A stretch of 53,319 nt of DNA from a bacterium (lineage in GTDB: Bacteria > Chloroflexota > Dormibacteria > Aeolococcales > Bog-877). Of the stretch, positions 7,454 to 22,308 are shown one piece after another; the first letter of the stretch is position 1; each line of letters starts with the position of its first letter. The DNA is taken from positions 1 to 53,319 of the forward strand of contig JAKABB010000009.1 of assembly GCA_021802045.1 (NCBI GenBank), read 5' to 3'. Both the position numbers and the translations under genes were made by a program. Under the pieces are notes generated by a model. It searched no databases, had not been told where the DNA came from, and saw only the letters and a list, made by a program, of their open reading frames with translations.

Positions 7454-7902
7454 GCCTCTTCGCCGATGTGTCGGCTGTGGTCAAGCGGTACGCCGCCGAG
7501 GAGGCCTCCGACGCCGTCCGCCAGGCGGGCCCTCTCGTAACTTCCGAGTTGACACGCGTCGAGGTCGTCTCGGCCATCCGACGCAAGTCCCGAGATGACC
7601 AGATCGCGCGGCGGCACGCTGATGCCCTCATCGCTGCCTTTGAGCACGACCTGGCCGACACCGCCGGGCCGCTGCCGGGGCCCTTCGTGGTCATTCGTCT
7701 CCGGACCGACATCCTGGACGAGGCCGTCACGCTCCTCGATCGCTGGCCCCTCAAGGCCGCGGACGCTCTCCAGCTGGCGACGGCGGTGGTGACGCGCCGG
7801 CTGGCCCCCGAGCTCACCACTGTCCTGTGTCTTGACCGCCAGCTCGCCGCCGCGTTCAGAGCCGACAACTTCATCGTGCGTGCGAACGTGGGCGGTGAGT
7901 GA
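7450..7902 (+). CDS. PIN-domain toxin (VapC family) with CTG start
   Basis: The frame from CTG 7450 gives about 150 residues beginning with SLFADVSAVVKRYAAEE, the PIN opening with Asp. LTRVEVVSAI carries the Glu, KAADALQLATAV the third acidic site and LCLDRQLAAAF the fourth, so all four metal ligands are present. No ATG, GTG or TTG exists at the right place: the next GTG (7468) falls after the catalytic Asp. CTG overlaps the antitoxin stop as CTGA, exactly where ATGA or GTGA would be expected, so either CTG is used or the start has mutated. With the upstream antitoxin decayed, loss of toxin expression would be favoured. The catalytic domain itself looks intact. Confidence 0.7.
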   Translation: MSLFADVSAVVKRYAAEEASDAVRQAGPLVTSELTRVEVVSAIRRKSRDDQIARRHADALIAAFEHDLADTAGPLPGPFVVIRLRTDILDEAVTLLDRWPLKAADALQLATAVVTRRLAPELTTVLCLDRQLAAAFRADNFIVRANVGGE

Positions 7903-8165
7903 GCCGGGTGGGTTACCCGGTCCCGCAGGCAGGATGGGCGCACCGGGGCGACGGTGTCGGAGAGCTCGGTGGACGACCCGACGCGGTGGCACGCGCCGCC
8001 GCACCTCCGAGGGACGCGTGCCGTCCGTGACGGCTCCGGGCCCTCTCTTCCAGCGGGGCAGCCCGCGGCGCGGCGTGGTCGCGTGCGCGGCTCGGTACAG
8101 CGGGGCGAGGAGGGGGGCACCCCGGGGAGGACGGCCAGCCCTTCGCGCTGCCGTCGGCGGGCCGG
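7903..8165. other. intergenic stretch without recognised gene
   Basis: It holds only a small hairpin after the toxin stop (CCGGGT/ACCCGG, near 7904-7920). Six-frame reading gives arginine/proline-rich shadows only. Confidence 0.6.
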
Positions 8166-8171
8166 TACGCT
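8166..8171 (+). promoter_or_regulatory. -10 element TACGCT, leaderless layout
   Basis: TACGCT stands 6 nt before GTG 8178 of the acetyltransferase gene, the same geometry as at 5032 and 51648. Confidence 0.4.
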
Positions 8172-8177
8172 GGCGGC

Positions 8178-8726
8178 GTGCGCGAGCCGCTGACGATCCG
8201 CGCCGCGGGGGTGACCGACGACATGCCCGGCTGGGCCCGGCGGTCGTGGGGGGACACGGTCATGGCGGTGCAGGGGCGGGTCTACGACCTGGCCCGCCGG
8301 CCGGCCCTGGTCGCGGTGGCGCCAGGATCGCTGGTCGGGGTGCTGACCTACGCCGTGGAGGGTGAGGCCCTGGAGATCATCTCCTGCGACGCGGACCCTC
8401 ACGGGCACGGCGTCGGCCGGCGGCTGGTCCGGGCTGCCGTGGACGTGGCCCGGGAGCGATCGCTGCGGCGGGTCCGGTGCACGACCACCAACGGCAACCT
8501 GCCGGCGTTGGGCTTCTGGCAGGCGGTCGGCTTCACCCTCAGCAGCCTGCGCCCCGGTGCGGTCGCCGCCGCGCGCCAGCTCAAGCCGGCCATTCCCACC
8601 CAGGGCCACCGGGGCCTGCCCATCCGCGACGAGATCGACCTCGAGCTCGTCCTGCCCGCTCCCGTGGACGCCGGCGGGGCCGACCGGCTCCGCGTCCTGG
8701 AGGATCCGGCGGGGAGGACCGTGTGA
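8178..8726 (+). CDS. GNAT family N-acetyltransferase
   Basis: A 182-residue GNAT-fold protein. LVGVLTYAVEG (beta 4), the acetyl-CoA loop DPHGHGVGRRLVRAA (the Q/RxxGxG/A motif) at about residues 76-90, and NLPALGFWQAVGF (beta 5/alpha 4) are clear. The acceptor is unknown. The start GTG 8178 is supported by the leaderless-type -10. Its TGA overlaps the ATG of the next gene as TGATG, so the two are co-translated. Confidence 0.8.
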   Translation: MREPLTIRAAGVTDDMPGWARRSWGDTVMAVQGRVYDLARRPALVAVAPGSLVGVLTYAVEGEALEIISCDADPHGHGVGRRLVRAAVDVARERSLRRVRCTTTNGNLPALGFWQAVGFTLSSLRPGAVAAARQLKPAIPTQGHRGLPIRDEIDLELVLPAPVDAGGADRLRVLEDPAGRTV

Positions 8727-9418
8727 TGCCCTCTGGAGCGGCGCGGGTCGGCGGGGACGAGGCGCGGGCCGCGCTGGAGGCCGCCTACACCGGCCTGGCG
8801 GCTGTCGTGTCGGCGCTGGGGCCCGCCGACCGCCGGCGGCCGACGCTGTGTGCGGGATGGCGGGTGGAGGCCCTGCTCTTCCACTGCCTGCTGGATCCCC
8901 AGCGGGCGCTGGTCGCCCTGGCGACGCCCACCACGGAGCCGGTGGACGTCGACTTCGTGACCTACTGGCGCGACTACCAGCCGGGGGACCCCGGCGCCCG
9001 GGCGCACGCCCGGTTCGTCCGCCGGGTGGCCGCGGCCGTCGATGACTGGGCGGCGCTGGCGGGGTGGTGGGCGCAGACCGCGCAGGCGATGCTGCAGGTG
9101 GTGGCGGCGGCGCCGGTTCGCCGGCGCCTGGCCACCCAGGGGCACGTGCTGACCCTCCCCGACCTGGCCGCGACCCTGGCCGTCGAGGCGACCATCCACC
9201 ACCTGGACCTGGCCGTGGCGGTGCCGGACGCCGGGGCCCCGGCGGCGGCGGCGCTCCAGATGGTGCGCCGGACCCTCGACGGCCTGCTGGGGACGGCGCC
9301 GCCGCTGCCCTGGGACGACGTCGCCTACGCCCTCAAGGGGACGGGACGGATGGCGCTGACCCGCAGCGAGCGCGCGCGCCTCGGCGAGCGGGCCCAGGCC
9401 TTCCCGCTGCTGGCCTGA
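8726..9418 (+). CDS. MDMPI/DinB-like protein (maleylpyruvate isomerase family)
   Basis: A 230-residue protein of the four-helix DinB/MDMPI superfamily. The opening ALEAAYTGLAAVVSAL and the helix VEATIHHLDLAVAV, with the conserved His pair, match the metal-binding family typified by mycothiol-dependent maleylpyruvate isomerase. Members are thiol-dependent isomerases or transferases, and most are of unknown substrate. ATG 8726 overlaps the GNAT stop and has GGGGAGGA upstream. Its presence hints at a mycothiol-using (actinobacterial-type) cell, which is only indirect evidence. The pyrimidine operon promoter lies immediately downstream. Confidence 0.7.
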   Translation: MPSGAARVGGDEARAALEAAYTGLAAVVSALGPADRRRPTLCAGWRVEALLFHCLLDPQRALVALATPTTEPVDVDFVTYWRDYQPGDPGARAHARFVRRVAAAVDDWAALAGWWAQTAQAMLQVVAAAPVRRRLATQGHVLTLPDLAATLAVEATIHHLDLAVAVPDAGAPAAAALQMVRRTLDGLLGTAPPLPWDDVAYALKGTGRMALTRSERARLGERAQAFPLLA

Positions 9419-9446
9419 CCGCCGCCGAGCCCGGAGGCGCGGTGGC

Positions 9447-9452
9447 TATACT
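9447..9452 (+). promoter_or_regulatory. -10 element TATACT of the pyr operon
   Basis: TATACT is a near-consensus -10 in a very GC-rich intergenic stretch; no good -35 is seen. Transcription would begin near 9459, just before the PyrR-type RNA site. Confidence 0.5.
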
Positions 9453-9470
9453 CTCTCCCAGCCACCTTGA

Positions 9471-9490
9471 AGCCGGTCCGGTGAGGCCGG
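9471..9490 (+). promoter_or_regulatory. PyrR-binding-type RNA loop in pyr leader
   Basis: GGTCCGGTGAGGCC (9475-9488) matches the PyrR loop pattern GUCCnGnGAGGC, and flanking CCGG segments (9473-9476, 9487-9490) can pair as the stem. pyrR itself is the second gene of the operon. UMP-bound PyrR would bind here; the binding is inferred. Confidence 0.65.
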
Positions 9491-9520
9491 GAAGGGGACC
9501 CGTGGCGCCGCCGCGGCCGC

Positions 9521-9552
9521 CGTCCTCGCCCCGCCGAGCCCACGGGAGGACG
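9521..9552 (+). promoter_or_regulatory. hairpin covering the pyrB Shine-Dalgarno
   Basis: CGTCCTC (9521-9527) is perfectly complementary to GAGGACG (9546-9552), which contains most of the pyrB ribosome-binding site GGAGGA (9545-9550). CCCGTG (9499-9504) can alternatively pair with CACGGG (9541-9546). No T-run terminator is present, so control is probably translational. Confidence 0.5.
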
Positions 9553-9555
9553 TCG

Positions 9556-10509
9556 ATGGCCCCCAGCGCCCCGCCAGCGGCCGGACCCCTGCGGCACGTG
9601 CTCTCCGCCCAGGAGTTCGACCGGGCGCGGCTGGAGACGCTGTTCGCCGATGCCCGGGCCATGGAGGCCGTGCTGGCGGCCGGCGGGGACGAGCGACTGC
9701 GGGGCCGGGTCATGGCGACCCTCTTCTACGAGCCCTCCACCCGCACCCGGCTCAGCTTCGAGAGCGCCATGCTGCGCCTGGGCGGGTCCGTGATCAGCAC
9801 CGAGAACGCCCGCGACTTCTCCTCGGCGATCAAGGGGGAGACCCTGGAGGACACGGTCCGGATGGTGAGCGGCTACGCCGACTGCATCGTCCTGCGCCAC
9901 CCGGAGGAGGGCGCCGCCGCGCGGGCCGGGCGGGTGGCCGGGGTCCCGGTGATCAACGCCGGCGACGGCCCGGGCCAGCACCCGACCCAGTCGCTCCTCG
10001 ACCTCTACACGATCAGCCGCGAGCTGGGCCGCCTCGACGACCTGCAGGTGGTGCTGGTCGGTGACCTGGCCCACGGGCGCACGGTGCGGTCCCTGGCCTA
10101 CCTGCTGGCCAAGTTCCGGGACGTCCGCCTGACCTTCGTGGCCCCGGCGATGACCCGCATGCGGCCCGACATCACGGGCTACCTGACCGCGCAGGGGGTC
10201 CCGGTCAGGGAGACCGAGGACCTGCTGGAGGCGGTGCCCAGCGCCGACGTCGTGTACCAGACCCGGGTCCAGCGCGAGCGCTTCCACGACGATCAGAGCT
10301 GGGCGGCCGCGGCCGCGGTCCGCGAGCGCTACGCCATCACCCCCGCGGTGATGGCCCGGATGCCCGCCCGCTCCGTGCTCCTCCACCCCCTGCCCCGGGT
10401 GGACGAGATCGACCCGGCGGTGGACCTGGACCCGCGGGCCGCCTACTTCCGCCAGGCCCGCAACGGGGTGGCGGTGCGCATGGCCCTGCTGGCGCAGGTG
10501 CTCGCCTGA
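9556..10509 (+). CDS. pyrB: aspartate carbamoyltransferase catalytic subunit
   Basis: A 317-residue enzyme joining carbamoyl phosphate and aspartate, the first committed pyrimidine step. The carbamoyl-phosphate loop FYEPSTRTRLSFESAM is at residues ~55-70, followed by the domain hinge GDGPGQHPTQSLLDLYT, VLVGDLAHGRTVRSLAYLL and HPLPRVDEI. All the active-site segments of PyrB are present and the length is normal. ATG 9556 has GGAGGA upstream, within the leader hairpin. No regulatory pyrI is next to it. Its TGA overlaps the pyrR ATG by one base. Confidence 0.96.
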   Translation: MAPSAPPAAGPLRHVLSAQEFDRARLETLFADARAMEAVLAAGGDERLRGRVMATLFYEPSTRTRLSFESAMLRLGGSVISTENARDFSSAIKGETLEDTVRMVSGYADCIVLRHPEEGAAARAGRVAGVPVINAGDGPGQHPTQSLLDLYTISRELGRLDDLQVVLVGDLAHGRTVRSLAYLLAKFRDVRLTFVAPAMTRMRPDITGYLTAQGVPVRETEDLLEAVPSADVVYQTRVQRERFHDDQSWAAAAAVRERYAITPAVMARMPARSVLLHPLPRVDEIDPAVDLDPRAAYFRQARNGVAVRMALLAQVLA

Positions 10510-11075
10510 TGGCCCAGCTGGCCCCCCCCGCCGCCCGTCTGGTGGTGGACGGGGCCGGCCTCGACCGCCTGGTCTGGCGGTTGGCGCGGGAGCTGCAGGA
10601 GCGCCGCCCGGCGGGGGGGACGGCCGTGCTCTGCGGCATCCGCAGCCGGGGGGAGCCGCTGGCCCGCCGCCTGCGCGACACCATCGCCCGCCAGGGTGGC
10701 GGCGACTGGCCGGCGGTGGGGGTCGATGTCGGCCCCTATCGCGACGACGCCCCCCGCCCGCCGCTCGCCGCCGACGGCCTGCTGGCCCCGGCCTCACGGG
10801 CCGACATCCAGGACCGCGTCGTGGTCCTGGTCGACGACGTCCTCTTCCATGGGCGCACCGCCCGGGCGGCCCTGGCCGCCCTGGCCCAGGTGGGACGGCC
10901 GGGGGCCGTCGAGCTGTGCGTGCTCGTCGACCGGGGCCACCGGGAGCTGCCGGTGCGCGCGACCTACGTCGGCAAGAACCTTCCCACCGCGCCGGCGGAG
11001 CACGTCGCCGTCCGGCTGCGGGAGACCGATGGCCAGGACGGGCTCTACCTCCTGCCCACCTGGCCGCCCGCATGA
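10509..11075 (+). CDS. pyrR: bifunctional regulator/uracil phosphoribosyltransferase PyrR
   Basis: A 188-residue PyrR. CGIRSRGEPLARRL and the PRPP-binding motif VVLVDDVLFHGRTARAAL at about residues 102-119 define the family. DVGPYRDD (after the first motif) and YVGKNLPT near the C-end are further PyrR landmarks. PyrR binds pyr-operon leader RNA when UMP is high, and many members have weak uracil phosphoribosyltransferase activity. A matching RNA loop exists at 9471-9490, giving a self-consistent control circuit. It overlaps pyrB by 1 nt and pyrC by 4 nt (ATGA). Confidence 0.95.
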   Translation: MAQLAPPAARLVVDGAGLDRLVWRLARELQERRPAGGTAVLCGIRSRGEPLARRLRDTIARQGGGDWPAVGVDVGPYRDDAPRPPLAADGLLAPASRADIQDRVVVLVDDVLFHGRTARAALAALAQVGRPGAVELCVLVDRGHRELPVRATYVGKNLPTAPAEHVAVRLRETDGQDGLYLLPTWPPA

Positions 11076-12398
11076 CGGTCCCCACGGCGGTGCGGCTGCT
11101 GCGCTCGGTGCGCGTGCTGGACCCCGGCAGCGGCCGTGACCAGCCGGGGTGCGACGTGCTCATCGAGGGGCCGCGCATCGCCGCCATCGGCCGCGGCCTG
11201 CCCGTCCCGCCCGGGGCCGAGCTGTGGTCGCACCCGGGCAGCGTGGTGACCCCCGGCTTCCTCGACCTCCACTGCCACCTGCGCGACCCCGGGGCCCCCG
11301 AGGAGGAGACGGTGGCCACCGGGACCGCCGCCGCGGCGCGCGGCGGCTTCGCCGCGGTGTGCGCCATGGCCAACCACGCCCCGCCCATCGACGACCCGGC
11401 CCGTCTGGCCGCCGCCCGGGCCCACGATGCCGGGCAGGCGCTGGTGCCGGTGCACCGCTTCGCCGCCTGCACCCGGGGCCTGGCCGGGGCGGAGCCGGTG
11501 GACGTCGACGGCTGTGTGGCCGCGGGCGCGGCCGGCTTCTCCGACGACGGGCGCCACGCCCTGGGGCCGGTCCAGCTGGAGTGGGTGCTGCGGGCTGCGG
11601 CCCGCCACGGGCGCGTGGTGGCCATCCACCCCGAGGACGAGGTCGCCCTGGCGGCGGTGAACGCCGGCGGAGCCCCCGCCACCTGGGCCCACCGGCCCGG
11701 GGGCGCCGAGATCGCCGCGGTGCGGTCGGCGCTGAAGGTCCTGCGCGCCCTGGCGGGGACCGGGGCCCGGCTCCACCTGCAGCACCTCAGCACCGCCGAG
11801 GCGGTGGCGGCGCTGCGGGCGGCGCGGGCCGAGGGGTTGCCGGTCACGGGCGAGGTCACCCCGCACCACCTGGCCCTCGATGCCCCCCCTGGCGGCCCGC
11901 CGGGCGCCCCCTGGAAGGTGAACCCGCCGCTGCGCGGCCCCGAGGACCGGCGGGCCCTGTGGGCCGCCGTCCGCGACGGCACCCTCCAGGCGATCGCCAC
12001 CGACCATGCCCCCCACGAGGCCGCCGTCACGACGGGCGACCCCTGGCGCGACGCCGCCGGGATCAGCGGGCTGGAGACGGCGCTGGCGGTCTGCCTGCGC
12101 CTGCCGGGGGCGGCGGCGGCGCTGCCGCAGCTGGTGGCCGCCCTGACCGTGGGGCCGTGGACGGTCCTGGGCCCGGCCGCCGGCGTGCCCCGCCCTGCCC
12201 TGCGGGTCGGGGGCCCGGCCACCTGCACCTGGTTCGACCCGGAGGAGCGCTGGACCCCGGCCCGGGAGGCCGACGCCTGGCGCTCCCGGGGCCGGAACAC
12301 GCCCTTCTGGGCGGCGCCCCTCACCGGGCGGGTGCTGGCGACCCTGGTCGGGGGCCGCCCGGCGTACCGCCGGGCCGCGTCGCCGGCGGAGCCGGTCC

Positions 12399-12406
<8 letters not shown>
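11072..12406 (+). CDS. pyrC: dihydroorotase
   Basis: A 444-residue amidohydrolase closing carbamoyl-aspartate to dihydroorotate. The metal motif DLHCHLRDPG is near residue 64, GFSDDGRH lies in the middle, LHLQHLSTAEAV gives a further His ligand, and ATDHAPH carries the catalytic Asp. The length and the HxHLR motif fit the long class (class I) type found in PyrR-regulated operons. The stop overlaps the start of the CarAB gene by 8 nt (ATGTCTGA), indicating tight translational coupling. Confidence 0.95.
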
Positions 12407-16933
<4,527 letters not shown>

Positions 16934-16937
<4 letters not shown>

Positions 16938-17788
16938 GCCGGCCCGTCGCCGCCCTGCCGGCCAGCGACCTCGGCCGGGCCGTCGACCGCTCGGCGCGCG
17001 TGTCCCAGGTGCTCGATCTCGGGGCCGGGAGCTGGGAGCTCACCCTGGAATGCCCGGAGATCGCCACCCGGGCCCGCCCGGGCGAGTTCCTCCAGGTGCA
17101 GGTGGACCCGGCGCCGGTGCCCCTGCTGCGCCGGCCCTTCTCCGTGTGCCGGGCCGACCCGGCGGCCGGGACGCTGGGGATCTACTTCGGGGTCACGGGG
17201 ATCGGGACCGCCCGGCTCGCCGGCCTGACCGTCGGGGATGAGGTGCGGGTCCTGGGGCCCCTGGGCCGAGGCTACTCCCTGCCGCCGGGCCCGGCGCGCG
17301 CCCTGTGCGTCGCCGGCGGCCTGGGCGCGGCGCCGTTCCCGTTCCTGGCCCGGGCGCTCAGCGCCGCCGGGGCCACCGTCCACTGGCTCAACGGCGCCGC
17401 CACCGCGGGCCGTCTCTACCCGGTGGAGCGCCTGGGGGCGCCGGTGGACGTGACCGTGGTCACGCAGGACGGCAGCCGCGGGGTGCGCGGGGTGGTCACG
17501 GACGTCCTGCCGGATCTCCTGACCGCCGCCGACCGGGTCTACGCGTGCGGTCCCAACCCGATGCTGGCCGCGGTGGCCGCCCTGTGCGCCAGCGCCCCCA
17601 CCCCGGTGGCCCTGGAGGTCTCCCTGGAGGCCCCGATGGGCTGTGGCTTCGGGACCTGCCTCGGGTGCGCCCTGCCGGTCGGGGGCCCGGAGGCGCTGGC
17701 GCTGTGCTGCCGCCAGGGGCCGGTGCTGGCGGCGGAGGCGGTGGACTGGCCGGCCCTCCTGGCCCTGCCCCCGGCCCACGTCGCATGA
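16934..17788 (+). CDS. pyrK: dihydroorotate dehydrogenase electron-transfer subunit
   Basis: A 284-residue FAD/[2Fe-2S] protein. PFSVCRADP is the FAD-binding RxxS-type motif near residue 72, LCVAGGLGAAPFPFLA the NAD-domain loop, and the C-terminal MGCGFGTCLGCALP plus a later Cys (ALCCRQGP) form the [2Fe-2S] site. It pairs with PyrD to oxidise dihydroorotate with NAD+ (type 1B enzyme). Start GTG 16934 overlaps the CarAB stop, and its stop overlaps pyrD by 4 nt. Confidence 0.93.
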
Positions 17789-18756
17789 CGGCCGCCGCCC
17801 CGGCGACCCTGGACCCGCGGGTCGACCTGGGGCGGGGGCTGGTCCTGCCCAACCCGGTGGGGGTGGCTTCCGGCACCTTCGGCTACGGCTTCGAGCTGGA
17901 GCAGCTGGTCGACATCCAGCGGCTGGGGGCGATCTTCAGCAAGGGGACCACGCCCCGGTCGCGCCCCGGCAACCGCCCGCCCCGGGTGGCGGAGACCACG
18001 GCCGGCATGCTGAACGCCATCGGGCTCCAGAACCCGGGGGTTGAGGCGGTGGCGAGCGAGTACGCCCCACGCTGGGCCGGCTGGCGGGTCCCGGTGGTGG
18101 TCAACGTCGCCGCCGAGGACATCCCCGGCTACGTGGCCGTGGTCCGTCGGCTGGCCGGGGTGCCGGGGGTGGCCGGGGTCGAGCTCAACATCTCCTGCCC
18201 CAACATCGCCCACGGGCTGGACTTCGGCCAGGACCCGCAGGCCGCGGCCCGCTGCGTGGAGGCGGTGCGCCGGGCGACGCCGGCCCCCCTCATCGTCAAG
18301 CTCAGCCCCAACGTCACCGACATCGGGGCGGTGGCGGCCGCCGTGGCCGCCGCCGGCGCCGATGCGGTCAGCGTGGTCAACACCTACCTGGGGTTGAAGG
18401 TGTCGCTGGCGCTGCGCCGGCCGGTGCTGCCGGGCGCCGGGACCGGTGGCCTCAGCGGGCCGGCGATCAAGCCCCTGGCGCTGGCGGCGGTGCGGCGGGT
18501 GCGCCAGGCGGTCTCGATCCCGGTGGTCGGGGTCGGTGGCATCCAGACCGCCGCCGACGCCCTGGAGTTCTTCGTGGTGGGGGCCGACGCCGTCCAGGTC
18601 GGGACCGCCACCTTCCGCAACCCGGCGGCGGCTCTGGAGGTCCTCGACGGCTGCCTGGCCTACGCCGCGGCTCAAGGGCTGCGGCGCTGGACCGACCTGC
18701 GCGCCACGGCGCGGCCCGCTGACGCCCCCGGGCCCACGGTGGGCCCGGGGGCGTAG
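17785..18756 (+). CDS. pyrD: dihydroorotate dehydrogenase, type 1B catalytic subunit
   Basis: A 323-residue FMN TIM-barrel. NPVGVASGTFGYG opens it; FSKGTTPRSRPGN, GLQNPGV, NISCPN (active-site Cys, class 1B), KLSPNVTDI, GGLSGPAIKPLAL and GVGGIQTAADALEF (FMN phosphate) follow in family order. Cys rather than Ser as catalytic base and adjacency to pyrK both indicate type 1B. It is the last gene of the operon; pyrF and pyrE are absent here. The stop codon lies inside a strong hairpin. Confidence 0.95.
   Translation: MTAAAPATLDPRVDLGRGLVLPNPVGVASGTFGYGFELEQLVDIQRLGAIFSKGTTPRSRPGNRPPRVAETTAGMLNAIGLQNPGVEAVASEYAPRWAGWRVPVVVNVAAEDIPGYVAVVRRLAGVPGVAGVELNISCPNIAHGLDFGQDPQAAARCVEAVRRATPAPLIVKLSPNVTDIGAVAAAVAAAGADAVSVVNTYLGLKVSLALRRPVLPGAGTGGLSGPAIKPLALAAVRRVRQAVSIPVVGVGGIQTAADALEFFVVGADAVQVGTATFRNPAAALEVLDGCLAYAAAQGLRRWTDLRATARPADAPGPTVGPGA
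18723..18753 (+). terminator. strong hairpin at the end of the pyr operon
   Basis: Arms CGCCCCCGGGCCCAC and GTGGGCCCGGGGGCG are perfect 15-nt complements separated by one base, so the innermost pairs open as loop. It ends right at the pyrD stop. It lacks a T-run, as is common in GC-rich genomes. Confidence 0.6.
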
Positions 18757-18960
18757 ACCGCCCGGTGCCGCCGGGCTGCCGAGGCGGTCGCGGACCGCGG
18801 GCCGCGCGCGGCCGGCTCCCGGTGTGCTGGGCCCGGTGGGGGAGCGGGCCGGGCCCCCCGGCCCCTCGGTCCACTGGACGGAATCGCGGCCGCAGTGGCG
18901 CGGCCCCAGGTCCCGCTGCCGGGCCGGCGGCCTCCTCCTGGACCTCCCGGCGGCTGCGGA

Positions 18961-18991
18961 TTGACAGCTTGCCGCCGCCGAGGGGTACCAT
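18961..18991 (+). promoter_or_regulatory. leuA leader promoter
   Basis: TTGACA (18961-18966), 19-nt spacer, TACCAT (18986-18991), then 7 nt to ATG 18999. The spacer is long but both hexamers are good. Transcription would start at or next to the leader ATG. Confidence 0.55.
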
Positions 18992-18998
18992 GCGGAGG

Positions 18999-22166
<3,168 letters not shown>

Positions 22167-22308
22167 CGACCCCCTCCCCGGGCGAGCGCACCGACGGGTC
22201 GGCGGCGAGCGTTCGCCTGATCGCAGGATAGCGGTCACGGCGCCGCTGACGGGGGCGCCGTGGCGGGGGCGCGCCCTCCCATGGTCCCGGGCCCTGCGAG
22301 GGCGCCCC

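Noticed and set aside
7930..8060. tRNA- or small-RNA-like stretch in the 7.9-8.2 kb gap
   Set aside because: No acceptor/T-arm (GGTTCGA-type) sequence and no cloverleaf could be drawn.
9453..9555. Transcription attenuator (intrinsic terminator) in the pyr leader
   Set aside because: No T-run follows any hairpin; Shine-Dalgarno sequestration is better supported.
22167..22238. Longer start (GTG 22238) for the DAO oxidase
   Set aside because: Adds an Arg/Pro-rich tail without homology; ATG 22166 has a strong ribosome-binding site.
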